DNA of 64,000 nt from Phocoena phocoena. Its lineage: Eukaryota > Chordata > Mammalia > Artiodactyla > Phocoenidae. Location: assembly GCF_963924675.1 (NCBI RefSeq), contig NC_089236.1, forward strand, positions 28,109,319 through 28,173,318, written 5' to 3'. Under the pieces are notes generated by a model, which did no database searches, was not told where the DNA came from, and saw only the letters and a list, made by a program, of their open reading frames with translations. Both the position numbers and the translations under genes were made by a program. Positions within the stretch are counted from its first letter, which is position 1. Each line of letters starts with the position of its first letter. This document shows, one piece after another, positions 1-11,955 of the stretch.

Positions 1-980
1 AAGCAGAAGCAATCAGAATATACATCTTTGGCTGCTCCTGTAAATTCCCACTTTTCTTCCATGTCATGTCCCTTCTCAATATCAAAATACAACTGTTGAC
101 TGTGAATACAAAACCTCCATTCCCCTCCTCATCTTATTATTATTATTTTTAAATTCTTAATCTCCTGGTCTGCTTCTGTGTTGCCAAAAGAAGATTTACA
201 AGGTAAAACAAGAAGTGAGTAAACCTTCTGCTGTTTCTTCTCATTCTTGATCTTTAGCTTCAGCTGTCTTCACACCCTAGATGCCAGTAAAATGAACCAA
301 AGCATAAGAAAAAGGGAGCATATTATCATCTATGGGGATATACAAGAAAAGGAAGAGAATAAACTCCATTACATTCTGTATTTCTCTAAACCCTTCCCTC
401 TACACACCACAGACTTAAAATGTGACCAATTCTAGTTACTGCTCTAAGGCTTCATGATGCTCATATGTCTTGTCTAGTTAATTTTTTTAAAAAATAAAAT
501 GAAATAAGCTGTGGAGAAAAACATGGTATTAAAACTCAGCTTTATAATGGGAACTGACTGGAGGGTGACAATGCCTAGTTGGGAAGTGGATGTCCAGAGC
601 TAACTGAAAAGCATGGCCAGTATGTACTACTTTTTCCTGTTTCAAAAGATGTGAGGTCACACAGGGCAAAAGGAACAGTCAGGTCTAATTATAGCTTCCT
701 GCTTTGGACTGGTTGTGAAGAAAATTCGTGAAGAAGTGTGGCAATGCAGAACCTCTTTTGGAGAAGGGGCTCTCCTATAATTGAAAATTGATACCAAAAG
801 AACTGAGGTACTCCAGAATATATCATAATCTATTTATTTATTCTGATTTGATGGTCTTTTACATTATTTCCATTTTTTTATAAGGAAACATCCTAAAATA
901 AATATATTCTATATTATTTTCATGAATATATGTTGTAAAATTTCTCTAAGATGCACACTTTAAAAGGAATTTCTACATTT
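1..980. other. unassigned AT-rich sequence
   Basis: No gene, RNA or confident repeat was recognised. Short open frames are of the length expected by chance in AT-rich DNA and lack coding character. Confidence 0.6.
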
Positions 981-1560
981 TTGGATACAAGGCATCTATG
1001 AATTTTCATAAAGTATCAAGTTGTCTCTAAAACTGATGTATCAATTTATATACCCATGATCAATGTAAGAGAATTCTTTCTCCAAAACTTACCAATACTT
1101 TTAATGTCTAACTTTAGCCATTCTGATGGTTAGGGTATAGTGTCCTACAGTTTTAACTTAAATTTCTGTAAAATACTAATGATTCATCATCTCCTATGTG
1201 TTTTTCTACTGTGGCTTACATATCTATTCTCTTTGAATATTTTCCTACAATTCACATTTTTCATTTTGTATATATATTGTTAACTGCAAGAGAAAAATCA
1301 TTTTCCTGTGTCTGGCTTACCTTTATATCTTGTCTGTAGTGGCTTTTGACATATGTAATATTTTAAAATTTAATGTGTGACATTAAATATGTCAGTGTTT
1401 TCTTGCAGTTCCATTTTTGTGTGTATGAATCTTTATTTTAGAATATCTTCTTTTCCTGAAACTTATAGAAATATTATCATTTATTTTATTCTACAGCATT
1501 TAGAATGGGCTTTTAATTCTTTAATAGGTCTGAAATTTATATTGTACATGGTGAAATTCA
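980..1560 (-). mobile_element. ancient L1 fragment (ORF2 3' region)
   Basis: Read on the minus strand, this follows the order of the ORF2 C-terminal coding region seen in the better preserved L1s of this window. Divergent versions of the 'accaatactt', 'agccattctgatgg' and 'atctattctctttg' blocks appear in the right order. It is heavily mutated with no reading frame. Subfamily unassigned; it looks like an old mammalian L1M/L1ME copy. Boundaries are approximate. Confidence 0.5.
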
Positions 1561-2373
1561 GTCATTTAATTTAATATTCTGCTGTGTAACAAATAATGGC
1601 AGCAACAGTTTTGAATGATCCACCATTTCCTGACTTATACTTCATAATAAATCAAGTATTTTCTTCATTAGCTTCTGGATAATTTTTATTCCTTTGCTCT
1701 AACTCTGCACAAATATCACATCATCTTTGTTCATGCCACTTTACAGAGATGTTGTTCAGCTGGAAATGGTAGACCAGAGGGTTTTGAACTAATTATTGAA
1801 ATATTAAAAAAATATATATTAGTACTAATTGATTTAAGATATTGGGGAGCCTTTAAGATAGGAAGGTTTGTTAGATAAAGATCCTAGAAGGAAAGAAAGC
1901 AAAGAAAGTCAAGCCTGTCATTGTGTGCAATATTTCCATTTGAGATGATAGCCATTGCCTAAAGCAGTGATTGAGAAGCTGAGAACCAGGGCAGTGCTTT
2001 CAAAGAATTACAGGCTGGGAGGCTAATATTTAAGTTAAGTTCCCACCAAAAATAAAGATATTTGATAAATATCCCAACATTAATTTGGGTCCTAAGTGTC
2101 TGTATCTAAAGAGTAAGGGCAAATCAGAAACAGTCCACTCCTCATAACAACTGAAGCCTAGGCTTAAATTATCCCAATAATTTATTACTTCTGTGGGGAT
2201 GGTAGGTACCCAAGCATAGGTACACACGAAAAGTAAAAGTACATACATCTTCTCTGGTGAGAAGTAATATCACCCAGAGCTTCAAAATATCTTTACAGTA
2301 TTTCATAACAAAATATGAGATGAGACACTTGCCTGAAAAAGAACAGAAAAAAAAATGGAAATACTCCCAAAGA
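1561..2373. other. unassigned sequence
   Basis: No supported feature. A short stretch near 1580 ('ctgctgtgtaacaaata') resembles the start of the old repeat annotated at 8805, but the similarity does not continue. Confidence 0.5.
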
Positions 2374-2730
2374 AAATCTAGATAGGGACTTCCCTGGTGG
2401 TGCAGTGGTTAAGAATTCACCTGCGAATGCAGGGGACACGGTTCGAGCCCTTGTCCAGGAAGATCCCACATGCCGCGGAGCAGCTAAGCCCGTGTGCCAC
2501 GACTACTGAGCCTGCGCTCTAGACCTCGCGAACAACAACTACTGAACCCACGTGCTGCAACTACAGAAGCCCACATGACTACAGCCCATGTTCCACAAGA
2601 GAAGCCTGCACACTGCAATGAAGAGTAGCCCCTGCTCACCACAACTAGAGAAAGCCTGTGCATAGCAGCAAACAACCAAAAATAAATAAACAAATTAATT
2701 TAAAAAATAAATAAGAAGTAAATCTAGATA
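2374..2730 (+). mobile_element. CHR-type tRNA-derived SINE, long form, with TSD
   Basis: The head is tRNA-Glu-like, with the A-box region 'ggtgcagtggttaag' and B box 'ggttcgagccc'. A CHR-specific body and an A-rich tail follow. The 11-bp target-site duplication 'aaatctagata' lies at 2374-2384 and 2720-2730, so the element proper is 2385-2719 (335 bp). It is longer than the ~210-bp copies elsewhere in the window because it keeps an extra region after the B-box half, with repeated 'ctactgaacccacgtgctg'-like units. Non-autonomous, so it depended on L1 machinery. The family is known from cetaceans, hippos and ruminants. Confidence 0.93.
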
Positions 2731-3500
2731 ATGTTGTCAACAGACATATATATAACATAAATACACATATACACATATATATATATTTTTTTAAAACATA
2801 AAAGAATGATTAAGAGACTAACAAAATGGTGACTTTGGGGGAGAAAATTTGAACATATATTTTTAAAAATTATAGAGTTGAGCAATGCAAAGACTGAAAT
2901 TTAGAATGCAGAAGTTAGATGTAGGAGCAGATTGTCTAAGCAGAAATTAATTTAATGGGAATTGGGATATAGGTTAAAACAATATATTCAATCTAAATCA
3001 TTGAGCAAAAAAGGAAAGAAAATAAAGCAAAAAAAACCAAGACGGAAATAGAGAAAAACAATGTACATATTTTTGTAGTTTCATAAAAAGCGAAAGAGAA
3101 TATGAGATAGAAGAAATATTGGAAGAAATAATGGCTTAGAAATTTCAAGATTTTTCAAAAATATCAACTGTATAAATACAAAAAACCCACCACTAGACAT
3201 AGCTCAGAAAAACTAAAACAAAACGACAACCTTAACAACAGATAAAGACACATTGTCTTTAACTGTTTTATCATATACAATGAAAGCCCCAAAATAATAA
3301 AATGATAGATTGAAAGTGCTTTTAATCTAAAATTCTATTTATTAAACCCAAGAAAATACATTCTTAGTAAATAAATAAATAAAATGAACAAAAGAAAAAA
3401 AACCTGACAAACCTTTTGTCCTAGACAACACAGACTAAAGGAAGTAATAAAATGTATTCTTTCTATAAACTAAAATTATTACATTTTAATCATATATTGA
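2731..3500. other. unassigned A-rich sequence
   Basis: A-rich on the + strand, with a short (AT)n/(AC)n tract near 2748-2792. No gene or confident repeat seen. Confidence 0.5.
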
Positions 3501-3519
3501 AATATGATATTTTATAAAA

Positions 3520-4025
3520 GATTCAATATTTCTAACTGCTTTCTAATTGTTAATGACGTTACACTGTATACTTTACCTTCATGATATTGTTTTATATTCC
3601 AAAGTAAAAATATTCATTTTTACAGTTAATAGTTGGGTTTATTGATATATGTAATATAGTTGTGTGGTTGGCATATTTTTCTTTTAGAAATGATGACATT
3701 TTCTTGGGTTCATTTTTTTCCTAAAATTTTCTAATATTTATTAGAATAAATGTGAGAAAACAAATGTGTCTCTTTGTGTTTGAAAATGTCTTTATTTTAT
3801 CCAATACCTTAAAAATAATTTGGCTCTACAAAATGCCAAGAAACAATATTTCTACATATTGAAAACAATATTCAGCTTACTTATAATGTCTATTTTCTCT
3901 GACAAGGGATTGACTGTCAGTCAAATATGGTTCTTATCTTTCATTATCATTGGTATTTTTGACGATTTTTCTTCATTTCTAATATTTTATATTTTAACTA
4001 CTACAAAAATTCCACAAGTTTAGAT
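3520..4025 (-). mobile_element. ancient L1/HAL1-like fragment (ORF1 3' region)
   Basis: On the minus strand this resembles the 3' part of an old L1 ORF1, around 'gtgtttgaaaatgtcttt' (3778) and the following pyrimidine-rich blocks. Strongly decayed. With the piece at 4880-5900 it may be one old element interrupted by 4026-4720. By-eye assignment only. Confidence 0.42.
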
Positions 4026-4490
4026 ATTTGAAAAGACTCACAAAAATCCATAGAGCAGACAAACCTAAGGTTTCTATTTAAAGGCAAAGGATAAGGTAAA
4101 GCAAGAGAAAGAGTGCAGGAAATCCTTAGAGGTCTTAGAAACATCCAGATGCAAGCTTACCAGGGTCCTTATTGACGTATGGACAAACTTCAGTTTGAAT
4201 CACCAAAATCTGTGCAATGAATCTTGGCTTCAGGAAAACACAAGGCAGAAGTTCCAGTGGAGTCCTTTACATCCCTTTGCTCAAGTCATGCCATCTGACC
4301 AATGATGCTATGCCAGTGAAATCATCAGTAAACAAACTGGCCTTGGGAGTTGCTAGGGGGGTTCAGCCTTAAAAAAGCAGGTCATAAACCCCACTACTCT
4401 TGTCTTAGCCCAGAGTCTAAGAAATCCTGAGGTCCCCAAAGACAAGAATAGAGCATTCCCAGTCCAGTTGTAAAATAACTCCATCCCATA
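4026..4490. other. unassigned, moderately GC-richer block
   Basis: Less AT-rich than its surroundings and flanked on both sides by what looks like the same old L1/HAL1-like element. An inserted repeat, possibly an LTR, is plausible. No TG...CA ends or target duplication could be fixed. Confidence 0.35.
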
Positions 4491-4491
4491 C

Positions 4492-4719
4492 AAGTATCAT
4501 GTTTTTTTTTTTTTTTTTCCGTTACGCGGGCCTCTCACCGCTGTGGCCTCTCCCGTTGTGGAGCACAGGCTCCGGACGCACAGGCTCAGCGGCCACGGCG
4601 CACAGGCCCAGCCGCTCCGCGGCATGTGGGATCTTCCCGGACTGGGGCACGAACCCGTGTCCCCTGCATCAGCAGGCAGACTCTCAACCACTGCGCCACC
4701 AGGGAAGCCCAAATATCAT
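4492..4719 (-). mobile_element. CHR-type SINE, short form, minus strand
   Basis: Begins with a T tract (complement of the A tail) and ends with 'accagggaagccc', the complement of the SINE head. Imperfect target duplication: 'aagtatcat' at 4492-4500 and 'aaatatcat' at 4711-4719 (one mismatch). Element proper 4501-4710. High CpG content and few changes from the other short copies suggest a fairly recent insertion. Confidence 0.93.
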
Positions 4720-4879
4720 ATTTTGGATATGAATTTATTTTTCTTTATCCAGCTCAGTTTTCATAAAATACATCTTACCTGAGGACACACAGCTTTATTT
4801 TTCTTAAACTTTGCACTTTATGTAATTAATTTTTATAGGCAGTAAACAAACATATACTATACCTACTCAGGTTAAGTAA

Positions 4880-5900
4880 AAACGTGGATGATTAAGTGGG
4901 CAGACATATCACCTTTTTTGGTTGTTTTTGTCCTATATACTCTCTTTATCACTAAGACTTGAGTTACTTGTTTGTTAGACCTTTTAATTAACACAAAGTC
5001 TCTTTTTGTACTTTTAATTTTTTAGCTCTCAGTGCTTCAACTTGAATATTTTCCAGTTCACTAATGTTGTATCTCCTCTGTTCAATATGTATTTGAATTA
5101 ATCTATTGTGTCTTTAATTTTAATTTTTGAATTTATATTTTTATAATTTCATTTGATTTTTATTTCAGTTCTCTAGTTAAATTCTCTACCTTCTCATATA
5201 TTTTCATGGGTATATCAGTCATATTATTTTAGAAGCCATGTTTGAAAATGCAAATAACGCCATCGTTTCTCTGTACCTGTCTTTATGTGTAGCTATCTCT
5301 TTTTATAATATTCTCTTGGTCCTCTTTCTTGGTATACTTGATAACATTTTGTTGGATTCTGTACATTATGTAAGAAACATTGCAGAACGTCTGGGTGATG
5401 CTATCTTCTTCCAGAGAAAATTCACTTTTTGCTCTGGAAAGTAGATAGAATGGCACAAATCAAAATAACCAATCAGATGATCTGTCCCTCTTCTGGACTA
5501 CATTTTTAGCAAGACCTTGTCTACATCTGGTTTGCTTCCACTTCTGGGGAATAACAATTTAGGGGATTCCAATTGGCAGCAGAAATCATTCAACAGGACC
5601 CTTTTTCACTGGCGTACAGAACTATGGGTTTATTGTTTTTGCCCTCTCAGAGCAATAAAACAGCTGAAAATTCTCTCTACAAGAATTGTTCTACTTAACT
5701 TCTTAAACTCTTTCCCTGGGCAGTTTAGGAATTCAGAAAATGCTTAGAGGGAACATACACTGAGTAGACATCTGCTTCCAGGGGGATATTTTAGTAACAG
5801 AGGTTAAATTCAGACTTCCCACCGAAGCAAAATACAAAGTAAACATATAAATGAGAAAATGATTTTCAGACATTAAACAACAGGCAGTGTGGACAGTGAT
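4880..5900 (-). mobile_element. ancient L1/HAL1-like fragment (ORF1 and 5' region)
   Basis: Minus-strand reading shows blocks typical of the 5' part of old L1/HAL1 elements, including 'gttctctagttaaattc' (5169) and 'attctgtacattatgtaag' (5355) followed by 'gatgctatcttcttccag' (5397). No intact frame. Probably continues the piece at 3520-4025. Confidence 0.5.
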
Positions 5901-6400
5901 TCCTGAAAGAAAGGCAATAAATGGATTAAGCCCCACAACTGTCCCAGCTTCTGACTTGCTGAGTTATCAAGTTGCAAAATGGGGGTGGAGAGTAGGCAGG
6001 AGTTTGAAAGGACCAAGAATCTAGAGAAAGAGAAAGACTGTTGAACTACTGGAGTTGAGAGAGTTTATTGTCTTGGGGAACCTAAGGGGGCTAGAATTAT
6101 CAAGGCAGAATACCAGGAAGAGAAAGCTGAACAGGGACAAAGTTACAGATGTCTGCAGAAGGTTCTGACGTCTTCATCTGACTACTGATTAGCACATATG
6201 TGTGAAGAAACTATTTAGAGGCCAGGGCAAGATTGGAACTTTCATGATAGAACTCCATGAAAGGGGTAGAGAGAATGATCTCTATACAGAGCTGAATGGT
6301 TTGTTTCTTCACCATCCAGAGTAAATTTATTAAGGTATAACTAACTTAACACAATGTCCAGTGTGCATTTGAGTATAAAAGAGAGAGTATCAATTCTTCC
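5901..6400. other. unassigned sequence
   Basis: No supported feature seen. Confidence 0.5.
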
Positions 6401-7140
6401 CAGTAACTAATAGAGAATTAGGTGTGGGCAAGCAAACTTGTTTAAGCAGAATCTTAGAGACAAAATAGTATTTTTAGGAAGATGAAAGAAGTGAAGGAGG
6501 TTTAGGTAAACATTCCAGGCAGAGGGCAAGGATCCAGACATGTTTTCAAAGAACTTTAAGTGTTAAGTATGATTGCCTCAAAGTGTCAGAATGAGGATGA
6601 GGCAAAAGAGGAAACTTGAGGGGCAGACCTTGGAAAACATAGAATAAATGTTTAAGAAGAATAATTTTATAGCCTATAGTTTAAGTGGCAGGGGTGGATA
6701 TGGAAATATGTTACAGAGAAATTAACCAGATAAGATATATTGCAGAAAGGCCACTCACAATCCTGTGATAATAATGAAATGATAATAATGAAATGAGATA
6801 GAAATCTTAAGAAATCAGTTAAAAAGCTGTTGTTATATTCCTTCAAAAGACAGAGGGGGCTGGAACCAAGACAGTGAGCCTGGATAAGAGATAAGTTTCA
6901 GTGGTGATATTAATGGAACTGGGTCACTGTTAAATACAACGTAAGGTGCAAAGTGTTTTCTGATTAGTTGACATGAAATAGTTCATGTACTTCGTTATAA
7001 TATTGATACTAAATGAGAACCAGATTAGAGGTAGGGAAATAGGAGCTGACTTTGGGTATGTTGAGTTTGAGTTGTGGGATATCTAGATAAAAATGTCAGT
7101 TAGTTGGTTTGAAATTCCAGAAGTCAGTACTGAAGTCTGT
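6400..7140 (+). repeat. old mammalian interspersed repeat, family unnamed
   Basis: Carries 'cattccaggcagagggcaa' (6510) and, downstream, 'atgttgagtttgagttgtgg' (7058). I recognise both, in this order, from a widespread ancient mammalian repeat, but I cannot name the family with confidence. Divergent, no coding content. Confidence 0.4.
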
Positions 7141-8454
7141 ACTAGTGATATTCTTTCTCCAAATACATGATCATGCATGATCAATAAAACTATTCCAAAT
7201 TTTAAACATTATTTCAAATGTTGATAAATATATTTCAGACAAGCTCTTAACAATATCAAATAAAAATGAATAATATACATCAAAATATTCTGGCAATATT
7301 ATTAACATGAGTGTGGTATAAATTAAATAGATAAAGGGCCACATTTTAAACACTTTGTGTGGTATATTCCTATGTACCTCACACATACACAATTCCATAA
7401 ATCATGAATAAAGACAACATCCAACAAAAAGGTCCTTGATATATTAATAATAGCTATAAAAATAGAAAAAAATTGACTAGAAATTGTAGCAATTGACAGT
7501 TCAAATTGATTTCATCTAGTCTACTAATTAAATAAGTAATTAGTCTCCCTCAAAATATTAAGAATCACATAACAAAGTGTAAATAGTTCACATACCTCCT
7601 GAAATAGACAAAGTGTTGAGGAACTGTCTTCTGCATCTTAATTGGGCAAATAAATAACAACCCTGCCTAGATTATAGCAACCATTGATGTGCAAATGATC
7701 AGGGGCTAAAATAATTCCAGTAAATCAGTAGTAGGAAGAAAAGACATATAACATATCACAAAGAGAGTTTGATGTGACACCACTTTTATAATCAGATTTA
7801 GATGGCATTCTTCATTAGATAACAGCAAGTTATTACTGTCTATAAAGGAGTTTAAAAAGAAAAAAAATAACTGAAATATTCACCAACCAAAATTTTTAAA
7901 CTAATGATAAAAATAAATGAAATGAAAATCTCTTCCTTTATCCATCTCCACCTTCTCATTCTTTTCATCAATAATATTCATTTGTCCCCTCAAATATCTG
8001 TTTCTCAGAGACAGCTTCCCTGACATGCTAATTTAACATAAGTCCCAATAATAACTATTTTTATAGAAAAATAGTTATTTTCCATTATTTTATGGAAAAT
8101 AATTCTATTGGTTTAATACATCAGTGGAAATAAATGGGGAAGTGGTAACACTGTACAGAAGAGTATGGGGTTATTTAAATTAATATTTAATTTACCTTTT
8201 TCCAAATTAACTTTTACCATAAAAGATAACTTGAGGATAAATGACAGAATAAAGAGTGATAATTTTTTATTTTTACTTTTAAAATGTAATATAATAAAAT
8301 ATTACATGTAAAATACTTAACAAGAGTATAATAATTACATACCTCAATAGTTTATACCTGAGGATGGAGAACCCCAATGCAGTGCTATTTTTCCTATCAT
8401 GGTAACTGAAGGCCTTAATATACTTTGATCAATATTACTAAACAATTATTATAT
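7141..8454. other. unassigned AT-rich sequence
   Basis: No gene or confident repeat. Contains the perfect hairpins annotated at 8050-8100. Confidence 0.55.
8050..8100. repeat. two tandem perfect hairpins
   Basis: Arms 'aataactattttt' (8050-8062) and 'aaaaatagttatt' (8067-8079) are exact reverse complements with a 4-base loop. Next to them, 'attttccat' and 'atggaaaat' form a second stem of 9 bp. Seen directly in the sequence; function unknown. Confidence 0.9.
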
Positions 8455-8625
8455 TAGCTAATGTTTATTGAACACTTGCTACTTGGCAGACACTATCTTT
8501 AGTGCTTACATGAATTATTTCATTTAAACCTAAACCCACCTTATGAGATAAATACAACTATTAACCCCATTTTCAAGATAGAGTGAGAGTGTAGTTACTT
8601 GCCCAAAGGCATTTTAAAATAAATG
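8455..8625 (-). mobile_element. MIR SINE
   Basis: The complement of the MIR 3' half is clear: 'aatgtttattgaacacttg', then 'ttatgagataaatac', 'aaccccattttcaagatag' and 'agttacttgcccaaaggca'. This is an ancient tRNA-derived SINE shared by all mammals. Strand set by the 'aataaa'-type 3' end lying at the low-coordinate side. Confidence 0.85.
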
Positions 8626-8804
8626 AACAGCAATTTTATTCCTCATAGTTAAATGATATTACTGTTTCCTTTCCTATCAATGTTTGGGTTTGTTTGAGTC
8701 ATATGTTTATTTTTATATTCTTATTATTTAATGATACTATTATTATGGTACATAATATTAAACTATTATGTTCTATTAAGTTTCATTGAAATAATGATTT
8801 TTAA

Positions 8805-9325
8805 TTGTTTTCTATCTCTGCATGGAAAATTACCACACATTTAGCAGCTTCAAACAATACCTATTTATTAACTCACAGTTTTATAGTTCAGAAGTCTGGG
8901 CAGATTCAACTGAGTTGTCTGCTGAGGTTCGCACAAGACAAATCCAAGTATTTTTTAGGCCGGGCTCTAACCTGGGCTATAATGGGAGAATCTACCTAAA
9001 AGATCATTCTGGCTGTTGTGGAGAAGTCACTAAGCCAGCAGGTCACAACAGACTTTTTTCTTGCTTTGCATCTCTCTAATTTGCCCTCGGTGACCAGCCA
9101 AGAAAACTCTCTGCTTTAAAGGATTCATGTGATTAGATCAAGCCCATCTACATAATCTACCATTTAATTAACTCAATATGAACTGATTTGTAACCTTAAA
9201 ATAGGCACAACATTTATTTTGTCATATAAGCTAACATAATCACAGGCATGATATCACATCTTATTCAGAGCCCTGGGGGTTAGGGCAGGAAATCTTGGTC
9301 AGGGGTCATTTTAGAATTCTGCATA
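8805..9325 (+). repeat. old repeat with LTR-like ends, family unnamed
   Basis: Starts near 'tgcatggaaaattaccacac' and contains 'ctcacagttttatagttcag'. It ends at 'ttctgcataccaca' near 9330. The body matches a common ancient mammalian repeat that begins with a 'ctgtgtaacaaattacc'-like block, reads TG...CA and is about 520 bp. LTR origin is an inference. An 85-codon open frame inside it has no coding meaning. Confidence 0.55.
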
Positions 9326-9379
9326 CCACACTAATATCTCTGCACTTGTCCATTCTCTTAACACATCATCATTTAAGCA

Positions 9380-10550
9380 TTATTTTATTATTGAACATTT
9401 ATTCACTGTCCCAAAGTACAATGTCATTAATAAGTGTGATTAAAAACTGTGTAGCTATTTTAGAAGTCTACCATTATTACTTTGATATAAAATTAGAAAG
9501 GAAATTACTTGATCAAAAAGTACAAGCATTAAAGGATCATGATATATGTTACTAAATCACTTCCTTTACAATATAGTGGGGGAAAAAAAAGCACTTTCAA
9601 AAAACTGTTTTCTTGTCAACCCTTGGTTTCACCCATTATATAAATGATATAATATGTATCATTTATATATGTAAAAAATAGAAAAATACTGTTCACTTTA
9701 ATAGTAAAGGTAAATGTATAGGTGTAGTACACACATTAGTAGGAGAAAAGACTCTCCAGCCAAAATGACAGGGATTGAATCCCAGTTCCACTGCAAATTA
9801 TCTCTAACTTTATCAAGCTACTTAACCACTCTGTACCTTAGGTTCTTTGACTGTTAAAAGTAGATAACGATATATGAACTAACTCACAGAGTGGTTGAAA
9901 TAAATAAATGTATGGAAAATGGGTAAAATACCTAGAACTGGGTCCAATTAATAGTTGATTAAATAGTCACATATATTTTTTCTCTTGTGAAACATCAATT
10001 CAAGTTCACTTTTTCATTTTATACTAACTTAAAGTTGAAATTTTAATCCATTTTGACTTCTAAAATATTTATATAAATATAAACTCATTATTATATATTT
10101 TTGAATGTCCACAGTTACATTTTTAACTAAATATATAAATATTTGTGTATCATTTTTTCACAAATATTTTTATAAAGAATAGTAAAATCATGAGCAGAAG
10201 TAGTATATATTTCAATTAGTTGATTCACTTGGGCTTTTCAGTTTTATAATTTTTACATAAAGATAAATATATTTGTGCCTTTCTAATTGTTATCTACATG
10301 TTTGTTGTCTGTTTTGCCTTCTTCCTTAGTAATTGATTGAATTACCTCAATGTATTTTCAGTGTTTCTATTTTCATTCTTCAAGTTTAGTTCTTCACATT
10401 TTTTCTCTGAATAATGGGAGAATGTTTTACATTAACTTTATTTCATTAATTTACTTTTACTGCAATATCTACTCTGCTACTTACTGCTTTTATTGCTTTA
10501 AAATATTGTGTTGTCCTATGACTTCTTTTTCAGATTTATAATCTATTCAT
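9380..10550 (-). mobile_element. probable ancient L1 remnant, interrupted by a MIR
   Basis: Scattered blocks resemble the minus strand of an old ORF2 C-terminal region: 'gaaattacttgatcaaaaag' near 9500 and 'ttttaatccattttgacttc' near 10040. Order is plausible but divergence is high. A MIR at 9755-9965 splits it. Confidence 0.35.
9755..9965 (+). mobile_element. MIR SINE
   Basis: Plus-strand MIR: 'gattgaatcccagttccac', then 'aagctacttaaccactctg', 'ccttaggttctttgactg' and a decayed 3' end 'aatacctagaactgg'. Core and 3' half preserved in order. Confidence 0.85.
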
Positions 10551-10629
10551 GATTACTTTATTCTGTTATAAATTTAAATATTATTGGAAATGAACCCACA
10601 GAATATGTCTTGGGACTTATTAAAGCATA

Positions 10630-11240
10630 TGTTCTCCTGTTTTGACACAGAAAGAATTCAGTGAGAGGCAGAATGACGGGTAAGGAAAGAGTTAATTAGT
10701 ATAAAGATATAAGCTTGTGAGAGATACAAGCAGGCAGGCAAGGGACTGATACGCTGAAAACTTAGTGGGCTACAATTTTACAATCAAAGAAAAATGAAGA
10801 GCGTAAGAAGACCACCTTATTCCTCATTCTTGAATAGATGTCAAACTTCCATCATCCGCTGCTCCTTCAAGTTGGGCAGGGGAGTTTTCTTGTACCTAAA
10901 TGGTCAAACTGGGACTGTCATGGCACTTTGGAAATCGTTTAGTAACAAATACTAAAATACGGTAAATCATTTCAGGTTTCAATATAATGTCACCTTTCTC
11001 TATATTTTTGTTTTTAGTGCAGGCAGAGCAGCATATCCTAAGAATCACTAACTTACTGTCCTCACTGGACAGGATGTGAGTCTATTTCCACCATTGTTTT
11101 ATTGTTTGGGCGCATGTCCCATGCTTCTGTTGCATGATTTTGTTGCTAAGCAAGCCTGCTTGGTTTAGTTGTTAAGCCTGTTTTGTTGAGTGATCATTAA
11201 ATTACAGGTCTCCCATATTTTTTTCTCTCCTTACAATCCT
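10630..11240 (-). repeat. solo LTR-like block (ERV1-type), degraded
   Basis: On the minus strand it starts near 11236 ('tgtaaggagag'), carries a candidate polyadenylation signal 'caataaaacaatgg' near 11097, and ends near 10640 with a U5-like segment; the complement 'agaattcagtgagaggcag' is seen on the + strand. No gag, pol or env coding sequence adjoins it, so it would be a solo LTR. Family name and exact ends unsupported. Non-functional. Confidence 0.5.
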
Positions 11241-11764
11241 TTAGTGGAATTAACTATTTAGCCACCTGCTTTGTCCCTTTTTTCTGTCCCTATCAGAAAG
11301 ACATTTTAGATATTTTGGAATCTGTATTCTGTTTCTTAAGAAAATATATTTTATAGGATATGTTAGAGTAATTAAGTTTGATCTATTTCTTTGAAATACA
11401 GTTTCTGTTAAGGTCTGGTATTTTCTCTGAGTTCATTTTTAGAGATTGATGTCTAGGCTAGCTCAGGATACAGAGATCCTTGCCTGAATCTTTTGATTCT
11501 GGATAAATTTCAAAGGTAATATTTTTTAAATTTCTTATGAATTTCAATACATCCCTGAGATCTAGCAGCACATGGTAGATGGATGATGCTGGAAGCAATT
11601 CCCAGCATTGAGTAACACAGATTAGGTATCATAGATGGAAAATTGTGTATGAGGTGGAACCAGGAGGTTTTCAATATAGTAGCTGCACACATGGTTTTCT
11701 AAAAAAAATTGAGCCAAGAGTAAATTTAGAGGAAGCCTCATAGGGCAAAATCTCCATATAATAG
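11241..11764. other. unassigned sequence
   Basis: No supported feature. A 60-codon minus-strand open frame at 11510-11692 shows no recognisable protein. Confidence 0.5.
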
Positions 11765-11955
11765 GGGGTTGCCAAATAAAACACAGGAATTCTAATTAAA
11801 CTCAAATTCAGATAAACAGTAAACATTTCAGTATTAGTATGTCCCTCAGATTACAAAGGACATACATATACTAAAATCATTAATTGTTGCTTCTCTGAAA
11901 TTCAAATTAATTGGACATCCTGTTTTTTGTTTGCTGAATCTAGCTATCCTAAATA
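11765..11955. mobile_element. palindromic MITE-like DNA transposon remnant
   Basis: The two halves are imperfect inverted copies. The left half carries 'acacaggaattctaattaa' and 'agtattagtatgtccctc'. The complement of the right half carries 'aaacaggatgtccaattaa' and 'agtatatgtatgtccttt'. The near full-length self-complementarity around a centre near 11858 is the mark of a non-autonomous DNA transposon. I recall a mammalian MER-type family of this form but do not name it. Confidence 0.65.

Noticed and set aside
1580..1620. Second copy of the old repeat found at 8805
   Set aside because: Only about 17 bases resemble it and the similarity stops.
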